Positions 45,199 through 53,271 of a stretch of 64,000 nucleotides of DNA are shown piece after piece (the stretch's first letter is position 1; each line of letters opens with the position of its first letter). Both the position numbers and the translations under genes were made by a program. The notes under the pieces were generated by a model. The model was not told where the DNA came from. It saw only the letters and a list, made by a program, of their open reading frames with translations, and ran no database searches. The DNA is taken from assembly GCA_003134765.1 (NCBI GenBank), contig PLCM01000018.1:285465-349464 (forward strand), given 5' to 3'. The DNA comes from Spartobacteria bacterium (lineage in GTDB: Bacteria; Verrucomicrobiota; Verrucomicrobiia; Chthoniobacterales; UBA10450).

Positions 45199-45843
45199 CT
45201 ACTTGAAGGTGACTGCGCCGGTCAGCGGATCGACCGAGATAGAGTATCGAAGTTTCGAATTCTTCGCCACGAATAGGCCGTTTGTATCGACGAAGCCATC
45301 GGCGACTACGGCCGAGGGTGTGGGCGTTGCAGATGGATTAAGATTTGAACTGCCGTTGGCCAAGAACTCGATATAAAACCCGTTAAATGTATAGGTCGTC
45401 GTGGAACCTGTTCCCGTCGTATCAATATTCATCGGAGACGGCGACGGCCTTGGCAACGCGCTCGCATTTGAATCCAAAACGGCTCCTTGCGGGAAGCGGT
45501 TCCATTTTCCGCGTTGCGACCAATTCGTGGCGGTTCGTTTTTCGCTTACCACCAAGTAACCACGCAGTGCGATATCAGTTGGCCACGGTGTTGCCGACGC
45601 CGATACATTGGTAAAATTCGCGCTGTTCGTCGGGATGATCACCCGTGTTCTCGTACGTTCAGCGATCGCCATTAGTCTCGCTCCTTCAAGGTCCGCCTTG
45701 AGCTGTCCGGCGGCGGCATCGAGGGTGCGACCCGAAGCCGGGCCCAGGGCCGGAATTAGAAAGCCGAGAACCAAGGCAATAATCCCCATCACGACCAGCA
45801 GCTCGATCAGCGTAAAGGCTTGCCGCCCACGCTGCTCTGGCAA
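45199..45843 (-). CDS. Verru_Chthon cassette protein D (prepilin-like)
   Basis: About 214 residues. GRQAFTLIELLVVMGIIALVLGFLIPAL is the prepilin N-terminus (given in parts: Ala -1, Glu +5), followed by a GspH-like domain. The start is uncertain: no ATG or GTG fits, so TTG at 45841-45843 is proposed; the open frame reaches 46149, but that part is purine-rich repeat-like DNA. First gene of the operon D-B-C-A-Ig. Confidence 0.75.
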   Translation of the reverse strand: MPEQRGRQAFTLIELLVVMGIIALVLGFLIPALGPASGRTLDAAAGQLKADLEGARLMAIAERTRTRVIIPTNSANFTNVSASATPWPTDIALRGYLVVSEKRTATNWSQRGKWNRFPQGAVLDSNASALPRPSPSPMNIDTTGTGSTTTYTFNGFYIEFLANGSSNLNPSATPTPSAVVADGFVDTNGLFVAKNSKLRYSISVDPLTGAVTFK

Positions 45844-46721
45844 CGTAAACGCGGAGTGCGCAGACGCGCGTGAAGTAGAAAGGAGGAAAGAGGAAGTAGG
45901 AAACGGGTGGGATCGGAATGCGGAACGGGCAGGAAATGGGGAAGTTGGAATGCGGAATTGGGAATAGGGAATGGGGGACCCGCCTTCGCCAAGGCTTCCG
46001 CCTGCGCGCGGCCGCTTCGGCGTGACAAGACGGCGTGGCAGAGGTCGGATTGAACGCGCGGAATTCACGGGGATGACAGCGAAACGCTGTCGCCGGAATC
46101 TATATCGAGCCGCACGGGGACGGAAGCACGAAGAAGTGACGTGTGACATGTGACGAGTGACGAGTTGGAGAGGTCGGCCGGCGGAGGTCGGAAGGCACTC
46201 AAAAAGTAGAAATTAGGAAATGCGAAATGCGAAATGCGAAATGAGGAATGAGGAAGGGCGGGATGCGGGAGGCGCCCGCCTGCATCGCGAAGCTTAGCGT
46301 TGGGGGCAGGGAATGCGGCTCTTCGCAGCGAGGATGGCGGATGGCCAGAGGGGGAGAGCCCGAGGTCGATCCGATGGCGTGGCAGGCGAAAGTCGTGGTG
46401 GATCGGCCGCTCCGTCGGGCGATGCCAAGGAACGTCTCGGCTGCGCCGACACTATTTTTTAGCATCGAGCGATCCGGCAGCTGCCGGACTCGTTTTCGTT
46501 GCTTCGGACGTCCGACCCCGGCCTCGGGCTTCTGATCTGGGCGTCTGCAGCCGACACACCTGCCGCTACAGGAGAATACTTCCGGCCTCGCAACCGTGGT
46601 ATCCGCGACATCCGCGGTGAAATCGCCGAAATTGGCAGGAATGAGAATATTTGCAGATTTGAGAGACTTTCCGGGCGCCCCCCGCAAATGAGGGCATGCT
46701 TCTAGCTTTTCCTTAGGCGTT
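45844..46721. other. Long gene-free region with purine-rich repeats
   Basis: About 880 bases between the divergent cassette operon and the pilus locus. 45880-45980 and 46195-46265 are strongly purine-biased on the + strand with repeated GGAATG/GAAATGCG units (AAATGCG occurs three times in tandem near 46217). 46130-46160 has GTGACGTGTGACATGTGACG, a repeat related to the one at 54520-54605. 46595-46620 has ATCCGCGACATCCGCGG, like 40190-40215. No convincing gene; the frames open here are low quality. Promoters of both operons must lie within. Confidence 0.6.
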
Positions 46722-47645
46722 GTGCTGGAACACACGCTATCCGAAGAGGAGCATAGTCAGATCGTTCAGACGATCGAGATGTTTGAAGTCATTCTCCAAA
46801 CGCAGCCGGATGATTATCAGTCGCTCGAAATTCTGAAGGAAGCCTACGCCAAAGTAGGCCGCACCACCGATTCCCTCAAGACTTCGCGCCGTCTGGCGGA
46901 AGCCTATTTCAACAGCGGTTCCTACACGCTCGCCATGCAGGAATGCGAGGTGATTCTCCTCCGGGAACCGAACGCGCCCGAGATCCTCGCCATGCTGGGC
47001 GATATCGAGTCGCGGCTCCAGGCGGCCGGACACCAGATCGCGACGGGCGGCTCGAAGAACGGGTTGGTTGCAGCCACCAGCGTAAACGGCACAAACGGGC
47101 TTACCCACGGCGTGCAGGAGGGGGCTCTGGTCGATATCCAGTCCGGGTCCAACCGCCACGGCCAGAATTTGCAGGACCGGGGCGACGAGCATCTCGCGAA
47201 ATTTTTGGTGATGCAGCAGCTTTGCAGCGAGGACGAGGTCTCGCAGGCTGTCGAAACGGTCAAGCAGCTGAATAAGAATCTGCCCGGCCAGGCCCTGGCG
47301 GCCTCCCTTTTGGACAAGGTTTGCCAGCAGGATAGCGACAAGCTCGACGCGGCCATTTCCGGGCTGATCGACCGGACAAAGTTTGCCTATGTGCCGATCG
47401 AATATTACGACGTCGACCGGCAGATCGCGCGGATGTTGCCGGACAACCTGACACTTGGCCGGCTCTTTCTCCCGTTCGATCTGATCAGCCGCACGATCAT
47501 GATCGCGTGCTGCAATCCGTTTGACGCCGCGGGGCGCGACGCGGTGCAGCAATCGCTCGATTACACGGTGACGTGGTACCTGGCCCGGCCCAGCGCGATC
47601 ATCAAAGCTTTGCAGGATGTTTACCGGCTCGAATCCCGGGCCTGA
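46722..47645 (+). CDS. TPR protein with C-terminal MshEN (GspE N-terminal) domain
   Basis: 307 residues from a GTG. Residues about 1-95 form tetratricopeptide-like helices (EILKEAYAKVGRTTDSLKTSRRLAEAY). Residues about 145-305 resemble the N-terminal MshEN domain of GspE/PilB ATPases, which binds c-di-GMP in some homologues (PDNLTLGRLFLPFDLISRTI, then the CNPFDAAGRDAVQQSLDYTV block). There is no ATPase domain; the next gene supplies that. Five bases separate the two. Likely a partner or regulator of the ATPase. Confidence 0.75.
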   Translation: MLEHTLSEEEHSQIVQTIEMFEVILQTQPDDYQSLEILKEAYAKVGRTTDSLKTSRRLAEAYFNSGSYTLAMQECEVILLREPNAPEILAMLGDIESRLQAAGHQIATGGSKNGLVAATSVNGTNGLTHGVQEGALVDIQSGSNRHGQNLQDRGDEHLAKFLVMQQLCSEDEVSQAVETVKQLNKNLPGQALAASLLDKVCQQDSDKLDAAISGLIDRTKFAYVPIEYYDVDRQIARMLPDNLTLGRLFLPFDLISRTIMIACCNPFDAAGRDAVQQSLDYTVTWYLARPSAIIKALQDVYRLESRA

Positions 47646-47650
47646 CCGCG

Positions 47651-49375
47651 ATGAGAAGTAAATCTTTCGCGGAACGTATCGCCGATGTCCTGATCGAGGA
47701 CGGTCTCCTTCTGCCGACCCAGCTCGAGGAAGCGGTTGGCGTGCAGAAAAAGGAAGGCGGCCGTCTCCTCAAGATCCTGACGGACAAACAATTTGTCACC
47801 GACCAGGACATGACGGTGAGCATGGGGCGTTGCCTCAACACGCCGCTGATCAATCTCTCGAAACTGCGGGTCCCGGAAGAAATCATGTCGCTGGTGCCGC
47901 GCGACCTGGCGAAGACGAACAAGCTGGTCCCGATCGCGCGGTTGAACGGGAAGCTCTTCGTCGCCATGGCCGATCCGACGAACGTCCTCGCAGTCGACGA
48001 CGTGAAGCGACGGGTGCAGCTCGACATCGTGCCGATGATCGCCACCGAAAAGGCGGTGAGCGATGCGCTGGCCGGCGTGAATCACGGCGGGGCGCGGATG
48101 GCCGAAGTGCTGAAGCAGGCGGCGGAAGACGCGGCCGCGGCGGCGAGCGACGTCGAAGTTGAGTCCAAAAAGAAGGAAGAGATCGATCTCGACCAGCTGG
48201 CGACGGACAGCGAAGACGCGCCCGTCATCAAGATCGTCAACCTGATCCTAGTGCAGGCGGTGAAGGAAAAGGCGTCCGACATTCACATCGAGCCGTTCCA
48301 GAAGACGCTGAAACTGCGTTACCGGATTGACGGCGAATTGATCGCGGCCGAATCGCCGCCGAAAGCGCTCCAACTCGCGATCACATCACGCATTAAGATT
48401 CTCGCGGGCCTCAACATCGCGGAGCGCCGCATCCCGCAGGACGGCCGGTTCCGGATCAAGGTCCTCGCCAAGGATGTGGATTTGCGTGTCTCGATTCTGC
48501 CGACGGCCTATGGCGAAAAGGTCGTGATCCGTATTCTCGATAAGGCGGCCCTGACCGGCAGCATCGACCAGATGGGCATGGATGAGTCGACGCTCGACAA
48601 GTTCAAGAAGGCGATCGACGCGCCACACGGAATGATCCTTGTGACCGGCCCGACCGGTTCGGGAAAAACGACCACACTTTACTCGGTGCTCCAGGAGTTG
48701 AATAGCCCGCAATACAACATCGTGACGGTCGAAGACCCGATCGAGTACGAGCTCTCCGGCATCAACCAGGTCTCGGTCCGCAACGATATCGGGCTCGATT
48801 TCGCCTCGGCCCTGCGCTCCATCCTGCGCCAGGACCCCGACATCGTGATGGTCGGTGAAATTCGTGACAACGAAACCGCGGACATCGCGGTGAAGGCGGC
48901 TTTGACCGGTCACCAGGTGTTGAGCACACTTCACACGAACGATGCCGCGGGTGCGATCACGCGTCTCGACGACATGGGGATCGAGCCGTTCCTGATTTCG
49001 AGCTCGGTCATCATGGCTTGCGCGCAACGACTCGTCCGGCGGATCTGCACGAATTGCCGCGAGGAATTTGTCCCGGAGCCGGAAATGCTGGGGCGGCTCG
49101 GAATGGAGATGCCGGAGGGCGCGGTCTTCTATCATGGAAGCGGTTGCGACCGGTGCAAAGGCCGCGGTTATCTCGGCCGGGTGGCGATCATCGAAGCGTT
49201 GCCGGTGAGCGAGGCGATTCGCCGGCTCATCATCAAGCGCGCCTCCGCCGCCGTGGTGAAGAATCAGGCGATCAGCGAAGGAATGCGAACGCTGCGCATG
49301 GTGGGCATCGACAAGGCGCTCGAGGGAATCACGACGCTGGAGGAAATCTGGCGCGTCACGGCGGAGGACCATTAA
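47651..49375 (+). CDS. pilB: PilB/GspE-family type IV pilus or type II secretion ATPase
   Basis: Hexameric assembly ATPase, 574 residues, with its own MshEN domain (about 1-150). Walker A is GPTGSGKTTTLYS, Walker B VGEIRDNETAD, the Asp/His boxes are normal, and a C-terminal zinc site has CTNC...CDRCKGRGYLGR. The ATG at 47651 is chosen because the earlier in-frame start overlaps the gene upstream. Together with pilT and the cassette pseudopilins it points to a working pilus or pseudopilus. Confidence 0.9.
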   Translation: MRSKSFAERIADVLIEDGLLLPTQLEEAVGVQKKEGGRLLKILTDKQFVTDQDMTVSMGRCLNTPLINLSKLRVPEEIMSLVPRDLAKTNKLVPIARLNGKLFVAMADPTNVLAVDDVKRRVQLDIVPMIATEKAVSDALAGVNHGGARMAEVLKQAAEDAAAAASDVEVESKKKEEIDLDQLATDSEDAPVIKIVNLILVQAVKEKASDIHIEPFQKTLKLRYRIDGELIAAESPPKALQLAITSRIKILAGLNIAERRIPQDGRFRIKVLAKDVDLRVSILPTAYGEKVVIRILDKAALTGSIDQMGMDESTLDKFKKAIDAPHGMILVTGPTGSGKTTTLYSVLQELNSPQYNIVTVEDPIEYELSGINQVSVRNDIGLDFASALRSILRQDPDIVMVGEIRDNETADIAVKAALTGHQVLSTLHTNDAAGAITRLDDMGIEPFLISSSVIMACAQRLVRRICTNCREEFVPEPEMLGRLGMEMPEGAVFYHGSGCDRCKGRGYLGRVAIIEALPVSEAIRRLIIKRASAAVVKNQAISEGMRTLRMVGIDKALEGITTLEEIWRVTAEDH

Positions 49376-49385
49376 GCCCAACGCG

Positions 49386-51578
49386 ATGACGATCCCGTTT
49401 CTCAGTTACTTTAAGAAGGGCAACGCCAATGGCGCCGCAGTGAAAGAGCGCGCGGCTGCTCCAGCCAAGCCCGTCCTCCCGCCGCTCGAGAAACCGAGCA
49501 GCGATCGCTTCAGCAAGACCGTGATGCCGAATGCGACCCGGACCCCTCTGCCGCAGGATCCATTCGAAATGGCCGCGCGTTCGACCGCACTGGGAGGCCA
49601 GATGCCGACCGCGACCGCGGGGGCGTCGGCTCCGGCGGGGCCGCGGACGATCTCGTTCTCGGCACCGTCGCAGGTCACGAGCGCGCGCGATTTGCCGCCG
49701 GCCGTCGCGCTGGCCCTCGAACCGAACGTCGAGCGCGTGATTTCGCTCGAACTCGGCGACGTAATGGCGGAGATGCCTCCCGGTTACGTCAAGCCGATCG
49801 AAAGCATTGATGCGACCCGGCGTATTCTGCTCAAGGCCTCCGAAGTGGAAAAAGGAATGGCGAGCGGCAAACCGACGGTTTCGTTCGAAACGGTTTACCA
49901 GCAGGTGCCCGAAATTTTTCTCCGCGAAGTGGATCCGTCCGATGCTTCGCCGCTGAACCTGCCATTCCGAAAAGTGCTCGAGCAATTCGCCCAGTTGCAC
50001 GTGCGCTGCGACCAGGAACAGCACCTCGTCGTTCCGCAGGTCGAGACGCCGTTTTTGAAAGTGGCGGTCGAGGATTGCACGGAATTTGGGACGACCATGG
50101 AGCCTTTGGAAATGCATCCGGGCGATTTTCCTTCCGTGCGCATCCAACCGCCCACCGCAGCGGCCTTCGCCGCCGCCGAACCAGAAGCCGTCGTCGATCC
50201 CAGCCTGCGCAATGCGCCTCCGCGACCGACGAATGGCAGCACACCGCAATCAACCGCGCGTATTCCTTTCAAGCTTTCACCGAATGGAACGGACGGTCCC
50301 GCACCTGAGAGTGTTCCAGCCTCAAGCGGGCCGTCCGTTCCGAATTTTCCATCGCCCTTCGCTCCGGTGCCGGGCTCTGTTGCCGAGATCGGCGGTCTCG
50401 GTCCAGGCCTCTCGTCTTCGCAGAAACCGGGATCAACGATCCCGGCTACAGAGCCATCAGCGCCGGCGCCCGTGCGAATTCCATTCAAGATGCCGGCGCT
50501 GACACAAGAAGCGCGGCCCAAACCCGAGCCGTGGTTGACGAAGGAAAGCCTCGCGGCTTCGAGCGAGGCGCCGGCCGAGCCCACCGTTGCTGCTCCGGAC
50601 CCGAGCCGGGTCCAAAGCGAAACGGCACGCGTCGCCGAAGTGAAGATTGCCCTGCCGCTCCTGCCGATCCTGAAAAGTCTGCCGCCGATGCAGCTCACCA
50701 GCGATCCGAGTTGCGTGCCGCCGGACGTTCGTCTCGAGCTTCCATTTTCGCTGATCGAACCGCAGCTCGCGACGGGTCGCATCAGCGTCACCGCAAAAGT
50801 TTTCGAAGTGAGTTTGCCGGTCAGTTTCCGTGGTTTGTTCCAGGCGGGGCCGGGCGCGATGGACGTCGCACTGCCATTGCAGGAAGTCCTGAAAAATCTG
50901 CCCACGACGTCATTGCGGATGCGGGATGACCAGGAGGAGCAGGACGCCGGGGCAAATTTCGCGACGCCGTTTTCCGCAAAGGCGGAGGAAGATGCGAAGC
51001 GTTTCAATGTTCCGGCGACGCCGGTGGCGAAACCGGTGGTGCCGGCGATGATTGTCGAAGCTGCCACCGAAGCAGCAGGATCTGTAGAGGCAGGCGTGTC
51101 GCCTGCGGCCGAGAACCACGCAGCCGACACGGCTGCCGCTACAGCGGCTAAAGAAGAGAAGGCTTCGGACCGTCCGTTGCGCACGCCGCTGCAAGTGGCG
51201 CTCGATACCGACGAGAAACTCGATGCGAAGGGTGTCGTCGCCCTGGTTAACAAGATGCCGGGCGTGAAGTCCTGCGCGATCCTGTTCGGCGATGGCCTCA
51301 GTCTCGCGGGAAGTTTGCCGGCCGAACTGGATACCGACGGCATTTGCGCAATGGCGCCGTCGTTGATGCAGCGGATCGAGAACCACCTGGTCGATACGAA
51401 GCTCGGCCTCCTCCGGGGGATGACCCTTTCCTGTGTGAAAGGGGCGATCACATTTTACATGCACGAGAATCTTTGCCTCGCGGCGCTCCATGCCGATCTC
51501 GATCTGCCGGCCGAGACGCGGGAGAAGCTCTCCCGGGTTGTGCACGAGTTGTCCCGAAAATATTCCCACCCAGTCTGA
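49386..51578 (+). CDS. Modular protein with four ~40-residue repeats and a C-terminal roadblock domain
   Basis: 730 residues, no signal or helix, so cytoplasmic. Four related modules near residues 119, 190, 421 and 494 share the pattern LPxxxVLxxxP plus a later PF or acidic end (LPFRKVLEQFAQLHV, LPLLPILKSLPPMQL, LPLQEVLKNLPTTSL; the first is less similar). Long Pro/Ala linkers lie between. Residues about 609-725 form a roadblock/LC7-like domain (GVKSCAILFGDGLSLAGSLP). REP-type sequences lie in frame in two linkers. Directly followed by mglA and mglB, so it probably binds the MglA switch or the ATPase. No known full-length family recognised. Confidence 0.72.
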   Translation: MTIPFLSYFKKGNANGAAVKERAAAPAKPVLPPLEKPSSDRFSKTVMPNATRTPLPQDPFEMAARSTALGGQMPTATAGASAPAGPRTISFSAPSQVTSARDLPPAVALALEPNVERVISLELGDVMAEMPPGYVKPIESIDATRRILLKASEVEKGMASGKPTVSFETVYQQVPEIFLREVDPSDASPLNLPFRKVLEQFAQLHVRCDQEQHLVVPQVETPFLKVAVEDCTEFGTTMEPLEMHPGDFPSVRIQPPTAAAFAAAEPEAVVDPSLRNAPPRPTNGSTPQSTARIPFKLSPNGTDGPAPESVPASSGPSVPNFPSPFAPVPGSVAEIGGLGPGLSSSQKPGSTIPATEPSAPAPVRIPFKMPALTQEARPKPEPWLTKESLAASSEAPAEPTVAAPDPSRVQSETARVAEVKIALPLLPILKSLPPMQLTSDPSCVPPDVRLELPFSLIEPQLATGRISVTAKVFEVSLPVSFRGLFQAGPGAMDVALPLQEVLKNLPTTSLRMRDDQEEQDAGANFATPFSAKAEEDAKRFNVPATPVAKPVVPAMIVEAATEAAGSVEAGVSPAAENHAADTAAATAAKEEKASDRPLRTPLQVALDTDEKLDAKGVVALVNKMPGVKSCAILFGDGLSLAGSLPAELDTDGICAMAPSLMQRIENHLVDTKLGLLRGMTLSCVKGAITFYMHENLCLAALHADLDLPAETREKLSRVVHELSRKYSHPV
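50427..50451. repeat. REP half-unit inside the roadblock-protein gene
   Basis: CCGGGATC-AAC-GATCCCGG followed by CTACAG, the inverted form of the GTAG-CCGGGATC hairpin found at 11818-11936. It is read in frame as part of a Pro/Ser-rich linker (PGSTIPATE). Confidence 0.75.
51082..51144. repeat. REPIN-like pair inside the roadblock-protein gene
   Basis: 63 bases from CTGTAGAGGCAGGCG-TGT-CGCCTGC to an inverted arm GCAGCCGACACGGCTGC ending CGCTACAG. Both arms are GTAG plus hairpin but with different stems. The length is a multiple of three and the stretch is translated as part of an Ala-rich linker. Confidence 0.7.
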
Positions 51579-51587
51579 GGCTTTTCC

Positions 51588-52259
51588 ATGTCGATCATCA
51601 ATTACGCGAGCCGCGAGATTCAATTCAAAATCGTTTATTACGGGCCCGCGCTCTGTGGGAAAACGACGAACCTCGGCTACATCCACAAGCGGATTAATCC
51701 CGAGAACCGCGGCGACCTCGTTTCGCTCGCGACGGCGGCGGACCGGACGCTCTTTTTCGATTTCCTGCCGTTGAACGCCGTCGTCATCAAAGGATTCGTG
51801 ACGAAATTCCAGCTCTACACCGTCCCGGGCCAGGTCATTTACAACGCGACCCGGCAGCTGGTCCTGCGCAGTGTGGACGGCGTTATTTTCGTCGCCGATT
51901 CGCAATGGGAGAAGATGGAGGAGAACGTCGAGAGCTTTAAGAATCTCGAAGACAATCTGGCGAAGCAAAACATCTCAATCGACGAAATTCCTTACGTTCT
52001 GCAATACAACAAGCGGGACCTCGAGAACGTCGCGCCGGTCAACTATCTCGAATACGTTCTGAACAATCGGAAGAAGCGTGTCCAGAGTTTCGAGGTGGTC
52101 TCGAGCACCGGTCAGAATGTCTTCGCTTCGCTCAATGCGGTGTCGCAGATTTTGCTCCACAAGTTCAGCAAGCAAAGTGACGTGCCGAAAAGCGCGCCGC
52201 CGCCGGTGGCGATCCCGATGGAACCGCCTCTCGCGAAAAAAGAGAGTGCGTCGGTATGA
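51588..52259 (+). CDS. mglA: MglA-type small GTPase
   Basis: Ras-like switch GTPase that sets cell polarity and controls pili or gliding. 223 residues; P-loop GPALCGKTTN, the TVPGQ switch II motif, and YNKRD for guanine specificity. The C-terminal ~25 residues are an added tail (SAPPPVAIPMEPP). Overlaps mglB by four bases. Confidence 0.92.
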   Translation: MSIINYASREIQFKIVYYGPALCGKTTNLGYIHKRINPENRGDLVSLATAADRTLFFDFLPLNAVVIKGFVTKFQLYTVPGQVIYNATRQLVLRSVDGVIFVADSQWEKMEENVESFKNLEDNLAKQNISIDEIPYVLQYNKRDLENVAPVNYLEYVLNNRKKRVQSFEVVSSTGQNVFASLNAVSQILLHKFSKQSDVPKSAPPPVAIPMEPPLAKKESASV

Positions 52260-52723
52260 ACGCGATCCCCTGTTTAACGATCGAGGATGTGGCAAATCTC
52301 GACGGCGTCCTGGGAGACTTCCTGCAGAAGGCCGAAGCCGAGCTCACGGTCGTGATCGATCGCGGCGGCAACGTGATCTCGCAGTTTGGCGACATGACGG
52401 TGATGGACGTGACGATCATTGCCGCGCTCGCGGCCGGGTCGTTCGCGGCCACGAAGGAACTGGCGCGGCGGATTGGGGAGATCGAATTCAACGCGTTATA
52501 TCACCAGGGAAACGGCAACCACATTTTCATGAACTCGGTCGATGACGATACGATCATGATCACGGTTTTTGGGCGCAAGACGACGGTGGGCCTGGTGCGA
52601 TTTTATTCCGCCAGCGCCGCGCAAAATGTCGGAGCGCTCTTGAAAACGCTGTCGACGGGTGGACACGGTTTCTCCTTCGACGCGTCCGATATTACCGCCG
52701 CGCCCGTCTTCGCGGACCCGTGA
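52256..52723 (+). CDS. mglB: MglB-like roadblock/LC7 protein
   Basis: GTPase-activating or binding partner of MglA, 155 residues, single roadblock fold (ELTVVIDRGGNVISQFGDM, ATKELARRIGEIEF). Translationally coupled to mglA. Its TGA stop is immediately followed by a REP hairpin that may end transcription. Confidence 0.85.
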   Translation: MNAIPCLTIEDVANLDGVLGDFLQKAEAELTVVIDRGGNVISQFGDMTVMDVTIIAALAAGSFAATKELARRIGEIEFNALYHQGNGNHIFMNSVDDDTIMITVFGRKTTVGLVRFYSASAAQNVGALLKTLSTGGHGFSFDASDITAAPVFADP

Positions 52724-52788
52724 TGTAGAGGCGCTTGTGCCAAGCGCCTGTCTTGTTGGTTAGACGCTTGGCACAAGCGCTTCTACAT
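52724..52788. repeat. REPIN flanking the RAYT relic, left
   Basis: TGTAGAGGCGCTTG-TGC-CAAGCGCCT, a spacer TCTTGTTGGT, then an inverted hairpin ending AGCGCTTCTACAT. It begins with the base after the mglB stop, and its CTA supplies the TAG stop of the transposase reading the other way. Confidence 0.88.
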
Positions 52789-53227
52789 CGCTTCCAGTCG
52801 AACGAGCTCGCCTTGATACGGCCAGGAATCGTAAGTCGTCACAAGCCCAGCGCGCACCGGATTCTCCCGAACGTATTCCCACTTTGCAGCGTAGCTCTCG
52901 CTATTGCGAATCAAGTGGTCGAAGAATCCCTTTTGCCAAGGTGGCCGACCTGCAAGAACACACTTGGATAATTCTCGTTTTAAGACACGGACCCACTGGC
53001 AGAGGACGAAATCGAGCGGTCCCCGGACAAACAAGTGCGCATGATCCGGCATCAGGACGTAGCGACCGATTGCGATTCCCCGCGCTTCGCCCTTGCGAGT
53101 AAACCCAACAAATCGTTCGTGGGTTTGCTAGAATTCGCCTTTGCTGATGAGTGTTGAAAGTAACGAAATAAAGCGGCGGATCGTAGTGATCGAAAATTCG
53201 CGCAAGTCGCGGGGGGCGCTCTGGCAT
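52783..53227 (-). pseudogene. REP-associated tyrosine transposase (RAYT), frameshifted
   Basis: Y1-transposase-family gene split in two frames. The first part starts MPERPPRLARIFDHYDPPLY (ATG 53225-53227) up to QQRRILAN; the rest continues in the +1 frame as THERFVGFTRKGEARGIAIG, then RYVLMPDHAHLFV (the HUH motif with two His) and WQKGFFDHLIRNSESYAAKW with the probable catalytic Tyr. The shift is at about 53120-53135 and looks like a single-base change. Hairpins of one REP type lie directly at both ends. Unless a slip restores the frame, it is inactive. Confidence 0.85.
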
Positions 53228-53234
53228 TTCAAAA

Positions 53235-53265
53235 TGTAGAGGCGCTTGTGCCAAGCGCCTCTACA
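53235..53265. repeat. REP hairpin flanking the RAYT relic, right
   Basis: One perfect hairpin, TGTAGAGGCGCTTG-TGC-CAAGCGCCTCTACA, seven bases upstream of the transposase start. Its stem equals that of the left element's first unit. It also lies seven bases from the fabF stop and may act as its terminator. Confidence 0.9.
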
Positions 53266-53271
53266 TCCCGA

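Noticed and set aside
45844..46149. N-terminal extension of cassette protein D
   Set aside because: The extra residues come from purine-rich, repeat-like DNA and precede a normal prepilin start.
52901..53254. A separate 117-residue gene in the transposase region
   Set aside because: Only its first ~40 residues look real (transposase N-terminus); the rest is the wrong frame after the shift.
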